NCBI GenBank assembly: GCA_044370415.1
Contig: JBILVO010000052.1
Location: 1 to 23,190, forward strand
DNA: 23,190 nt
Reading direction: 5' to 3'
Source: CAMCQY01 sp044370415
GTDB lineage: Bacteria; Planctomycetota; Planctomycetia; Pirellulales; UBA1268
The notes under the pieces were generated by a model, which was given only the letters and a program-made list of their open reading frames with translations, did no database searches and had not been told where the DNA came from. The position numbers and the translations under genes are program-made. Of this stretch, positions 15,875 through 23,190 are shown piece by piece; position 1 is the stretch's first letter; each line of letters starts with the position of its first letter.

Positions 15875-15911
15875 CTGTATGTGGAAAAATCCCGCCGTGG
15901 ACTTTTTCCGC
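15875..15911 (+). repeat. three-hairpin repeat element, degenerate fragment (copy 3)
   Basis: The third period begins CTGTATGTGGAAAAATC. Only hairpin 1 (15881-15911, GTGGAAAAA...TTTTTCCGC) is recognisable, with several changes. From 15912 the similarity to the unit fades. The rest up to the recA start (15912-16109) holds no gene that I can support, only the recA upstream signals. Confidence 0.7.
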
Positions 15912-16006
15912 CCCTGCACCCGTCGCCGCCACGGCCCGCCGCCGACGGAAAAAAGACCTGTACGGCCGTCCAGAAAACCCTCTTGCCAGCGGGGCCACAG
16001 GCCGAT

Positions 16007-16028
16007 AGTATACCCGCGTTCAGTATAC
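16007..16028 (+). promoter_or_regulatory. paired AGTATAC sites upstream of recA
   Basis: AGTATAC occurs at 16007-16013 and again at 16022-16028, spaced by 15 bases. The core GTATAC is itself a palindrome, and both copies look like -10 hexamers (TATACC, TATACG). The site is about 80 bases before the recA start, where an SOS operator or the promoter is expected. It does not match the LexA boxes I know from Proteobacteria or Firmicutes, so a regulatory role is inferred. Confidence 0.35.
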
Positions 16029-16109
16029 GTTTCTGCGGCGACTCGCTCGATTCATGGTGGCGATGCAACCACCCCGACGACGTGCCGGGAAATGCGGGAG
16101 GCAGTCGCC

Positions 16110-17303
<1,194 letters not shown>

Positions 17304-17311
17304 CCGCGGAG

Positions 17312-17332
17312 CGGGCCGGCCGCGCCGGCCCG
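17312..17332 (+). other. strong GC hairpin after recA
   Basis: CGGGCCGGC (17312-17320) pairs perfectly with GCCGGCCCG (17324-17332) around a CGC loop, nine bases after the recA stop. There is no T-tract behind it, so it is more likely an mRNA 3'-end stabiliser or part of a bipartite terminator. Confidence 0.5.
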
Positions 17333-17354
17333 ACGCCGCACCGATTTCCCCCCT

Positions 17355-17403
17355 CCGCCCGCGGACGGCCGACCCAAGCGGCTGCTCGCGGGCGGTTGCT
17401 TTT
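17355..17403 (+). terminator. intrinsic terminator between recA and alaS
   Basis: CCGCCCGCG (17355-17363) pairs perfectly with CGCGGGCGG (17387-17395). The arm is followed directly by TTGCTTTT (17396-17403). The long inner loop can fold further (GGCCG with CGGCT-like bases). This would separate recA transcription from alaS. Confidence 0.6.
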
Positions 17404-17498
17404 GCGCGGTCCGCTCGTCGCGCCGCGGCAGCGGACGCCGCCCCGTCGGAAGCGGTCGGCGAGCGGGAAAAACGTCCGTCGCCCGTCACAAAGCGGGG

Positions 17499-17508
17499 CG
17501 TGTATAGT
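17499..17508 (+). promoter_or_regulatory. possible -10 region of the alaS promoter
   Basis: CGTGTATAGT contains TATAGT (17503-17508), 73 bases before the alaS start and downstream of the recA terminator. No good -35 is visible. A very similar CGTGTATGAT stands before the pseudouridine synthase gene at the right end. Confidence 0.3.
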
Positions 17509-17581
17509 GTCGCGCTCTCTTTCGGGCTGAGTGCCCAATCGCCCGCCCACCTACGTCCTCTCTCCGGGAGCCGCCGCCCAC

Positions 17582-20194
17582 ATGAAGGCCGATGACCTCC
17601 GCGAAGCCTTTCTCGTGTTCTTCCAGGGCAAGGGCTGCGTCCGCCGCCCCAGCGACGTGCTCGTGCCCCGATGGGATCCCTCGGTGCTGTTCACGCCGGC
17701 CGGCATGAACCAGTTCAAGGATCACTTCCTCGGCAAGTGCAAGCTCGAGTTCACGCGGGCCACGACCTGCCAGAAGTGCCTGCGCACGGGGGACATCGAC
17801 AACGTCGGCCGGACGCCGCGGCATCACACCTTCTTCGAGATGCTCGGCAACTTCAGCTTCGGCGACTACTTCAAGCGGGAGGCGATCCTCTGGGCGTGGG
17901 AATTCCTCACCGCCCGTGACTGGCTCCACATCCCGCCCGAGAAGCTCTCCGTCACCGTCTACCACGACGACACCGAGGCCTACGCGATCTGGTCGGACGA
18001 AGTTGGCGTGCCCGCTGGCCGGATCACGCGGATGGGAGAGGACGACAACTTCTGGCCCGCCGGCGCCCCGACCCAGGGGCCTGACGGAGTCTGCGGCCCG
18101 TGCAGCGAGATCTTCTACCGCATGCCCGACGGCAGCGACGTCGAGATCTGGAATCTCGTCTTCACGCAGTTCAACCGGATGGGACCGCCCCCGGACAACC
18201 TGCGGCCGCTCCCCAGTCGCAACATCGACACCGGCATGGGATTGGAGCGGACCTGCGCCATGCTCCAGGGCGTCGACAGCAACTTCCACATCGACATCCT
18301 CCGGCCACTGGTGGAGGCCGTGGGGGAGGTCTGCAGCCGACGCTATGTGGCGGCCGACGACGACGGCCGGCGGATGCGCCGCATCGCCGACCACGTCCGC
18401 GCGTGCACGTTCGCGATCCACGAGAACGTGCTGCCGGGCAACAACGAGGAAAAGTATGTGGTCAAGCGGCTCCTGCGCCGCGCGGTGCTCGACGGCCGGC
18501 AGATGGGCATGCGCGAGCCCTTCCTCCACAAGCTGCCCGGCAGCGTGGCGGAGATGATGCGGAAGCCCTACCCGGAGCTCGCCGACACGGTCGACCGCGT
18601 CGCCTCGGTCATCAAGCGGGAGGAGGAGTCGTTCCTCGCCACGATCGACGGCGGCCTCGACCGCATCGAGAAGCTGTTCGCCTCGATCGGCCGCGCGGGC
18701 GGCGGCACGGTGAAGGGGAGCGACGCCGCCGAGCTCTACACGACCTACGGCTTTCCGCCGGAGCTGCTGGAGACGCTCGCGGCGGAGCGGAACTGCAGCT
18801 TCGACTGGGACGGCTTCCAGGCGGCGATGGAGGCCCACGGCAAGGTCTCGGGCGCGGGCGCCCGCGGCGAGGTGTTCGCGTCGGGACCGCTCGACGCCCT
18901 CAAGAAGACGATGCACGGCTCCGAGTTCGTGGGCTACGACACGCTCGAGACCGACGGAAAGGTCATCGGCATCATCGCCCAGGATCGGCTCTGCGAGCAG
19001 CTTCGCGAGGTGGGGCATGCCGAGCCGGTGACGGTCGTCCTCGACCGCACGAGCTTCTACGGAGAATCGGGCGGGCAGGTGGGCGACACCGGCGTGCTCG
19101 AGTGGCCCGGCGGCAGCTTCACCGTGGCCGACACCCAGCGGGAGGGCGGCTTCATGCTGCATCGCGGCCACCTGCGGTCGGGCACGCTCGACCTCGGCCA
19201 CACGGTGACGGCGCGGGTCGCCTCCGACCGGCGGGCCGCGCTGCGGCGGGCCCACTCCGCCACGCACCTTCTGCATGCCGCACTGCAGCACCACCTCGGC
19301 TCGCACGCGGTCCAGCAGGGCTCGAAGGTCGACGCCGACCTGCTGCGGTTCGACTTCTCACATACCAGCTCGATCGACCACGACACGCTCCAGCGGATCG
19401 AGACGATGGTCAACGGCCACACCCTCGCGGCCGTGCCGGTCGGCGCCCGCTTGCTGCCTCTCGAGGAGGCACGGCACGCCGGCGCGATGATGCTCTTCGG
19501 CGAGAAGTATCCCGACGTCGTCCGCATGGTGACCATGGACGGCGTCAGCCGGGAGCTCTGCGGCGGCACGCATGTCTCGAGCACCGGCGAGATCGGCCTC
19601 GTACGGATCATCGCGGAGGAGAGCGTCTCCGCCGGCACGCGGCGGATCACGGCCGTCACGGGCCTGCGGGCCCTCGACCGCATCCGGCACGCCGAGGGGC
19701 TGCTGGCCGAGGCCGCAGGCGGTCTCAAGGTGCCGGTCGCCGAGCTGCCGGCCCGCCTGGCGGCGATCACCAGGGAGCTCAAGGATCTCAAGAAGGCGAA
19801 GCCCGCCGCGGCATCTGCGGCGCTCTCCGTCGACGAGCTGCTCGCCGGCGCCGCCGACGTCGGCGGCACGCGAGTGGTCGTCGCCGACGCCCGTGGCGGC
19901 GACGCGGCCGCCATGCGGCAGTGCATCGATCAGCTCCGCCGCAAGGCGAGCCCAATCGCGGTGCTCCTGGGGTCGGCCGAGGCCGACAAGGTGACGCTCG
20001 TCGCGGGCATCAGCCGCGAGCTCGAGGAGCGCGGGCTGTCCGCCGGCTCGTGGATCAAGGATCCGGCTGGCATCGTGGGCGGGAAGGGGGGCGGCCGCGC
20101 CGACCTCGCCCAGGCGGGCGGCAAGCTCGTCGACAAGCTGCCCGAGGCGCTCGCGGCCGCCCGCAAGACGATCGAGCAGTTCCTGAAGGCCTAG
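17582..20194 (+). CDS. alaS: alanyl-tRNA synthetase AlaS
   Basis: AlaS charges tRNA-Ala and clears mischarged Ser/Gly. The 870-residue product is of normal length. The class II catalytic core includes FTPAGMNQFKDHFLG, CQKCLRTGDIDNVGRTPRHHTFFEMLGNFSFGDYFK, a FWPAGAPTQGPDGVCGPCSEI segment, and TGMGLERTCAMLQG. The editing domain has the HxxxH metal motif HSATH (558-562) and the conserved CGGTH (660-664), with GESGGQVGDTG before it. The C-terminal domain ends with GGRADLAQAGGKLVDKLPEAL, as in other AlaS. ATG 17582 gives the standard N-terminus KADDLREAFLVFFQGKGC; upstream in-frame codons to 17531 are not family-like. It is the likely single gene of its transcript and faces tpx, which converges on it. 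Confidence 0.97.
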   Translation: MKADDLREAFLVFFQGKGCVRRPSDVLVPRWDPSVLFTPAGMNQFKDHFLGKCKLEFTRATTCQKCLRTGDIDNVGRTPRHHTFFEMLGNFSFGDYFKREAILWAWEFLTARDWLHIPPEKLSVTVYHDDTEAYAIWSDEVGVPAGRITRMGEDDNFWPAGAPTQGPDGVCGPCSEIFYRMPDGSDVEIWNLVFTQFNRMGPPPDNLRPLPSRNIDTGMGLERTCAMLQGVDSNFHIDILRPLVEAVGEVCSRRYVAADDDGRRMRRIADHVRACTFAIHENVLPGNNEEKYVVKRLLRRAVLDGRQMGMREPFLHKLPGSVAEMMRKPYPELADTVDRVASVIKREEESFLATIDGGLDRIEKLFASIGRAGGGTVKGSDAAELYTTYGFPPELLETLAAERNCSFDWDGFQAAMEAHGKVSGAGARGEVFASGPLDALKKTMHGSEFVGYDTLETDGKVIGIIAQDRLCEQLREVGHAEPVTVVLDRTSFYGESGGQVGDTGVLEWPGGSFTVADTQREGGFMLHRGHLRSGTLDLGHTVTARVASDRRAALRRAHSATHLLHAALQHHLGSHAVQQGSKVDADLLRFDFSHTSSIDHDTLQRIETMVNGHTLAAVPVGARLLPLEEARHAGAMMLFGEKYPDVVRMVTMDGVSRELCGGTHVSSTGEIGLVRIIAEESVSAGTRRITAVTGLRALDRIRHAEGLLAEAAGGLKVPVAELPARLAAITRELKDLKKAKPAAASAALSVDELLAGAADVGGTRVVVADARGGDAAAMRQCIDQLRRKASPIAVLLGSAEADKVTLVAGISRELEERGLSAGSWIKDPAGIVGGKGGGRADLAQAGGKLVDKLPEALAAARKTIEQFLKA

Positions 20195-20214
20195 CAGCCC
20201 GTGGATACAGTCAT

Positions 20215-20307
20215 CCGCCGCTGGAGGCGGCGGCAGCGAGCGCCGAAAAACCCCGGCTTTTTCGCCGCTCGCCCTCGTGGAAAAAGGCCAGGGAGGGCTT
20301 TTTCCAC
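20215..20307 (-). repeat. three-hairpin repeat element, inverted copy 4
   Basis: Read on the minus strand, this has the same three hairpins in the same order as the array before recA. Hairpin 1 (20277-20307) matches copy 1 at 30 of 31 bases. Hairpin 2 (20236-20272) has a different stem sequence, with 14 of 15 positions pairing, and the loop GCCGGGG. Hairpin 3 (20215-20233) has stem CCGCCGC/GCGGCGG and loop CTCCA. It fills the gap between the convergent alaS and tpx genes and could act there as a bidirectional terminator. Confidence 0.85.
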
Positions 20308-20313
20308 AGCCAG

Positions 20314-20835
20314 CTAGCCGGCGAGCTTCTGCAGCACTGCGAGGGCGGCGTCGTAGTCGGGCTCGCTGGCCACTTCCTTGACGACCTGCGCGTATTGGAC
20401 CACGCCCTTGGCGTCGAGCACGAACACCGCCCGGGCCAGGATCTTCAGCTCGTCGATGAGCACGCCCCAGTGCGTGCCGAAGCCGCGATCCATGTAGTCG
20501 CTGCCGCTCCGCATACCCTTGATGTCCTCGGCGCCGCAGAAGCGGTTCATCGCGAACGGCAGGTCGAGGCTGACCGTGAGGGCGTTGATCTTGTCGCCGA
20601 GGGCCGCGAGCCGCTTGTTGAACGTCTTCGTCTGCACCTGGCAGACGGGCGTGTCGAGCGACGGCACCACGCTGATGATCGTCGGCTTGCCGAGCAGGTC
20701 GGCCTTGCCGATCTGCTTCATGCCTCCCTCGAAGTAGGCGAGGGAGAAATCGGGGGCGGGGGATCCGACCTTCACCTCGTCGCCCGCCAGCGTGAGCGGA
20801 GTGCCCTTGAACGTGACCGCGCCGTGACGACCCAT
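20314..20835 (-). CDS. tpx: thiol peroxidase Tpx (atypical 2-Cys peroxiredoxin)
   Basis: Tpx reduces hydrogen peroxide and alkyl hydroperoxides with electrons from thioredoxin. The 173-residue product is of normal length. It has VTFKGTPLTLAGDEVKVGSPAPDF at the N-terminus, SLDTPVCQVQTKTFN with the peroxidatic Cys 65 in the conserved T-P-V-C context, and DLPFAMNRFCGAEDI with the resolving Cys 100. The spacing of the two cysteines matches the atypical 2-Cys Tpx family (Cys61/Cys95 in E. coli). The ATG at 20835 is supported by GGAGAC six bases upstream (20842-20847 on the + strand) and by the family N-terminus. The region 20836-21128 between tpx and the divergent next gene holds no further gene that I can support and presumably carries both promoters. 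Confidence 0.95.
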   Translation of the reverse strand: MGRHGAVTFKGTPLTLAGDEVKVGSPAPDFSLAYFEGGMKQIGKADLLGKPTIISVVPSLDTPVCQVQTKTFNKRLAALGDKINALTVSLDLPFAMNRFCGAEDIKGMRSGSDYMDRGFGTHWGVLIDELKILARAVFVLDAKGVVQYAQVVKEVASEPDYDAALAVLQKLAG

Positions 20836-21128
20836 GGATGTGTCTCCTGCAAACCGGGAAAAAACGGGAAAGGGGAGCCGCCGCTGTGGGACTCGAGGAT
20901 CCGGGCAGTATTGCGGGCAAATCGCCGCTGGCAAGCGGAGGCCGCGGAATGCCCCGGAAAATGCCGCTGTTGGCGGCGCGCGGCGTGCGTCCCGGACCGG
21001 CCGGGCCGAATCGCCTTGGTGAAAGCGGCGGGCGGCGGCCAAGATAGGGGCTGTGCCTTTTCCGCTCGGCCGCGTGGCCGGCCGGTGAGGCCAGTGCGAA
21101 CGTCGCAACCGATGCGGGCGGCGGGCCG

Positions 21129-21404
21129 ATGCGGGTGGATGGAGGCTGTGGCGTGGCGGCAGTGGGTCGATTCGGGCAGTTCCTCGGTCTCGCGCTCCCG
21201 GCGCTGGCGGTGCTGCTGGAGTTGAACCACGCGATCTCGCTCGGCCAGATGCTGATGCTGCTGGTGGCCGCCGTCTGCTGCTTCTGGATCGGCCGGATCG
21301 TGGAGGGCTACGCCTCAGCCGACGGACGCGGCGGAGGAGCCGCTGACGGCGAGAACCCTCGCTCGCGCGGGAACGGCCGCCCTGGAGGCACGGCCCGTCG
21401 ATGA
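21129..21404 (+). CDS. small two-helix membrane protein, conserved-hypothetical type
   Basis: The 91-residue product has two hydrophobic segments (about residues 17-31 and 39-56) separated by a short polar turn with NHAISLGQM, followed by GRIVEGYA and a Gly/Arg/Asp-rich, presumably cytoplasmic tail. The FLGLALPALAVLLEL...GQMLMLLVAAVCCFWIGRIVEGYA pattern reminds me of small membrane proteins frequent in Planctomycetes, from memory only. No function is known to me. The start is uncertain: ATG 21129 or the in-frame GTG near 21165, which is closer to the first helix. The last four bases (ATGA) overlap the manA start, so the two are probably one translationally coupled operon. Confidence 0.65.
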   Translation: MRVDGGCGVAAVGRFGQFLGLALPALAVLLELNHAISLGQMLMLLVAAVCCFWIGRIVEGYASADGRGGGAADGENPRSRGNGRPGGTARR

Positions 21405-22411
21405 CGCCCACGTCCACCGCCGTTCCGATGCACCCGCTGCCCCTCGCGCCCGTCTACCGCCGCTACCTCTGGGGCGGCCGCCGGTTCGCCACGCTGCTCG
21501 GCCGGGAACTGCCGCCCGGTGACGACTTCGCGGAGTCGTGGGAACTCGTCGACCGGGCCGCAGACCAGAGCAGGGTGGCCGCCGGCCCGCTGGCCGGCAC
21601 GACGCTCGGCGAACTCGTCCGCGACCGCGGCCGCGAACTGCTCGGCCGCCATGCGCCCCGGGCCGCCTTCCCGCTGCTGTTCAAGTTTCTCGATGCGTGC
21701 CGGGACCTGTCGGTGCAGGTGCATCCCGACGACGCCCGTGCGGCCCGGCTCGTGCCTCCAGACCTCGGCAAGACCGAGGCCTGGTACGTGATCGACGCCG
21801 CGGCCGGCAGCCGCATCTACGCCGGCCTGCGGGACGGAGTCGACCGGGCGGCGCTCGCGGCGGCGGTGCGGGCGGGCCGCTGCAGCGACGTCCTGCACTC
21901 CTTCGAGCCGCAGCCCGGCGACTGCGTCTTCATCCCGGCCGGCACCGTGCACGCGCTCGGCGCGGGGCTCGTCATCGCCGAGATTCAGGAGTGCAGCGAC
22001 GTCACCTACCGGCTCTACGACTGGGATCGCGTGGGGGCCGACGGCCGGCCCCGCCCGCTGCACGTCGAGGCGGGCCTGGAGGCCGTCACCCGCTTCGGCC
22101 CCGTGGCTCCGGTGCGGTCGGCCGCCCCCGATGCATCCGCCACAACATCAGCCACCGCATCCCGCCGGCTCGTGTCGTGCGACTACTTCACGTTCGACGA
22201 GGTCCGCACGAGCGGCGCATGGCAGGTGGGGGGCGACGACGCCTGCCACTTCCTCGCCGTCCTGTCGGGCGAACTCCGCCTCGACGACGCCTGGGGGCTC
22301 CCGTCGCTCCTGCCGGGCACGTCGCTGCTCCTGCCGGCAGCCGTGGGCCGCCAGTCGCTGGCGACCGTGCGGGCCGGAAACGCGACGCTGCTGCACGTGG
22401 CGATTCCCTGA
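21401..22411 (+). CDS. manA: class I mannose-6-phosphate isomerase
   Basis: The enzyme interconverts mannose-6-phosphate and fructose-6-phosphate and feeds mannose into glycolysis or GDP-mannose synthesis. The 336-residue product is of the short class I type. It shows PVYRRYLWGGRRF near the start, ESWELVD (45-51), the metal-site motifs SVQVHPDD (104-111, His 108), GKTEAWYV (123-130, Glu 126) and PAGTVHALG (179-187, His 184), and IAEIQECSDVTYRLYDW in the C-terminal half of the cupin core. A variable Ala/Ser/Thr stretch links to a second cupin-like part ending LLHVAIP. The ATG at 21401 overlaps the upstream stop; ATG 21428 is an alternative nine codons later that would keep all motifs. Confidence 0.93.
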   Translation: MTPTSTAVPMHPLPLAPVYRRYLWGGRRFATLLGRELPPGDDFAESWELVDRAADQSRVAAGPLAGTTLGELVRDRGRELLGRHAPRAAFPLLFKFLDACRDLSVQVHPDDARAARLVPPDLGKTEAWYVIDAAAGSRIYAGLRDGVDRAALAAAVRAGRCSDVLHSFEPQPGDCVFIPAGTVHALGAGLVIAEIQECSDVTYRLYDWDRVGADGRPRPLHVEAGLEAVTRFGPVAPVRSAAPDASATTSATASRRLVSCDYFTFDEVRTSGAWQVGGDDACHFLAVLSGELRLDDAWGLPSLLPGTSLLLPAAVGRQSLATVRAGNATLLHVAIP

Positions 22412-22513
22412 CGAAGCCCGCGCGGATCGCGAAAACGACGGGCAAATCGCTCTGGAGGGGCACGCCGGCAGCCGCCTACACTCCTCCCGCTCGCCCTCCC
22501 GACGGTCTCGCCC

Positions 22514-22774
22514 ATGCGCTGCCTCCTGCCATCGCTTTTGCTCGTCGCCGCGGCTGCCTGCTCGGGCTGCGCGTCCCTGGGCAAACCCGAGTGGCTCGAG
22601 CCGGGCCCCGCCAGGCTGCAGCAGCGGCGGGCTGTACGGTTCGATCCGTACCTGCAGGACGACATCGCCCCTTCGAGCCTGCGGCTGCCGCTGATGGACG
22701 GCGCCCGGCCCCGCGACTTCGCCGAGCCGGTGCCCGAGGTGCGACGGTCGCGGTGGTGGTCGCCCGCGCAATAG
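22514..22774 (+). CDS. small predicted lipoprotein
   Basis: The 86-residue product starts with MRCLLPSLLLVAAAACSGCAS, a short basic n-region, a hydrophobic core and a lipobox-like end (AAAC or CSGC), so it is probably lipid-anchored. The mature part has no further membrane segment: WLEPGPARLQQRRAVRFDPYLQDDIAP, then RLPLMDGARPRDFAEPVPEVRRSRW. The FDPY...D...GARPRDF...P pattern resembles small lipoproteins repeatedly annotated in Planctomycetes, from memory. The function is unknown. A TACACT hexamer (22477-22482) lies 32 bases before the start and could be its -10 region. It stands alone between manA and the pseudouridine synthase gene. Confidence 0.7.
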   Translation: MRCLLPSLLLVAAAACSGCASLGKPEWLEPGPARLQQRRAVRFDPYLQDDIAPSSLRLPLMDGARPRDFAEPVPEVRRSRWWSPAQ

Positions 22775-22896
22775 CGGTCGCCACGCCCCCCGACCCCGCC
22801 GCGTGGCGACGAGGCCGCAACGGCCGACGGCGAAAAGAGCCCGAGCCACGGGCGATCGCGAGGCACGCTCGCCCCCACGACTGCGTGCACGGCGGT

Positions 22897-22906
22897 CGTG
22901 TATGAT
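22897..22906 (+). promoter_or_regulatory. possible -10 region before the pseudouridine synthase gene
   Basis: CGTGTATGAT contains TATGAT (22901-22906), 54 bases before the GTG start at 22960. It shares CGTGTAT with the candidate before alaS. No clear -35 is visible. Confidence 0.3.
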
Positions 22907-22959
22907 CGGCCCGGCGGCCCGACTCGCGGCCGTCACCTGCTCCCCACTCAGGCCGCACC

Positions 22960-23190
22960 GTGCCTCCAGCCCCGCGCCCCGATCGCAGTCCCCGCACCAA
23001 CCGCGGCCCACGTCCCAGCCGCAGCCCGCGGCCAGGAGCCGCGCCGCCGCGCCGGCCGTCGGCCCGCCCAGCCCGCCCGACACCGGATCGGCCGACGGTT
23101 CGTGCCGCAGGCCGTGCGCCAGCCCCCCTCGCGGCCGCCACCGCCGGCGCCGCGGCCCCCGACGGCCTCGAGCGGCTGCAAAAGGTCCTC
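22960..23190 (+). CDS. N-terminal part of an RsuA/RluB-type pseudouridine synthase (3' end outside window)
   Basis: From the GTG at 22960 the frame is open for 77 codons to the window end. An in-frame TGA at 22903-22905 and the absence of other start codons make this GTG the only choice. The first 65 or so residues are a low-complexity extension rich in Pro, Arg and Ala (PPAPRPDRSPRTNRGPRP and similar). It then ends GLERLQKVL, which is how the S4 RNA-binding domain of RsuA/RluB-family pseudouridine synthases usually opens (E-R-L-Q-K-x-L). Those enzymes modify a uridine in 16S or 23S rRNA. The assignment rests on about nine residues plus the basic extension that such proteins often carry, so it is plausible but not proven. 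Confidence 0.6.
   Translation, partial: MPPAPRPDRSPRTNRGPRPSRSPRPGAAPPRRPSARPARPTPDRPTVRAAGRAPAPLAAATAGAAAPDGLERLQKVL

Noticed and set aside
15645..15911. Possible CRISPR array
   Set aside because: The units are 115 bases with no short repeat plus variable spacer layout; the whole unit is repeated and foldable, and no cas genes are present.
15645..15998. 117-codon minus-strand open frame with repeated KKAMEGFF/KRPWRAFS-like peptides
   Set aside because: The repetition is just the three-hairpin DNA element read as protein, and the two units are read in different frames.
17304..17581. Possible recX between recA and alaS
   Set aside because: The gap is only 278 bases, contains hairpins and a terminator, and shows no RecX-like frame.
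17486..19306. 606-codon open frame antisense to alaS
   Set aside because: Mirror of the alaS codon bias; no recognisable motif or start signal.
18100..21225. 1041-codon open frame on the + strand overlapping alaS and tpx
   Set aside because: It is a shifted-frame shadow in GC-rich DNA: very Arg-rich, no domain, fully overlapping two well-identified genes.

Overview
The window looks like a chromosomal piece of a GC-rich Planctomycete, probably of the Pirellulales type. This is inferred from the high GC content, the sparse Shine-Dalgarno signals in the right half, the basic N-terminal extensions on RecA and a pseudouridine synthase, and small lipoprotein and membrane proteins of a kind I associate with that phylum. 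No 16S rRNA or other decisive marker is present.

Left half (1-11411): part of a type VI secretion system (T6SS). After the C-terminal end of a membrane protein (1-225) come tssA, tssB, tssC, a second tssC paralogue, tagJ/impE, tssE, tssF and tssG, all on the + strand. The order matches the classical impA-impH order. Two minus-strand genes converge on tssG: a DUF3540 spike-accessory protein and a PAAR-like DUF4150 tip protein. Together these encode the contractile sheath (TssB/C), its assembly cap (TssA), the sheath-recycling accessory TagJ, baseplate parts (TssE/F/G) and the sharpened tip. Hcp, VgrG, ClpV, TssK, TssM and TssJ are not in the window. A good sigma70-like promoter lies about 200 bases before tssB. 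Three genes in this half end in short tandem repeats that duplicate the stop-codon region.

Boundary (about 11412-12172): a 5'-truncated remnant of an outer-membrane beta-barrel gene abuts the T6SS tip gene, which suggests a rearrangement or island edge.

Right half (12173-23190): a membrane-anchored GspE/PilB-like protein whose ATPase motifs are all degenerate; a CvpA-like membrane protein with a calcium-loop tail; a PfkB-family sugar kinase; recA; alaS (the recA-alaS neighbourhood known from many bacteria, here without recX); thiol peroxidase tpx on the minus strand; a small membrane protein overlapping a class I mannose-6-phosphate isomerase; a small lipoprotein; and the start of an RsuA/RluB-type pseudouridine synthase cut by the window end.

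The most striking non-coding signal is a dispersed element of about 100-115 bases built of three consecutive hairpins. Two tandem copies and a fragment precede recA, and an inverted copy follows alaS. The stems change in a compensatory way while the loops are conserved. The second striking signal is the recurrent tandem duplication of gene ends in the T6SS cluster.
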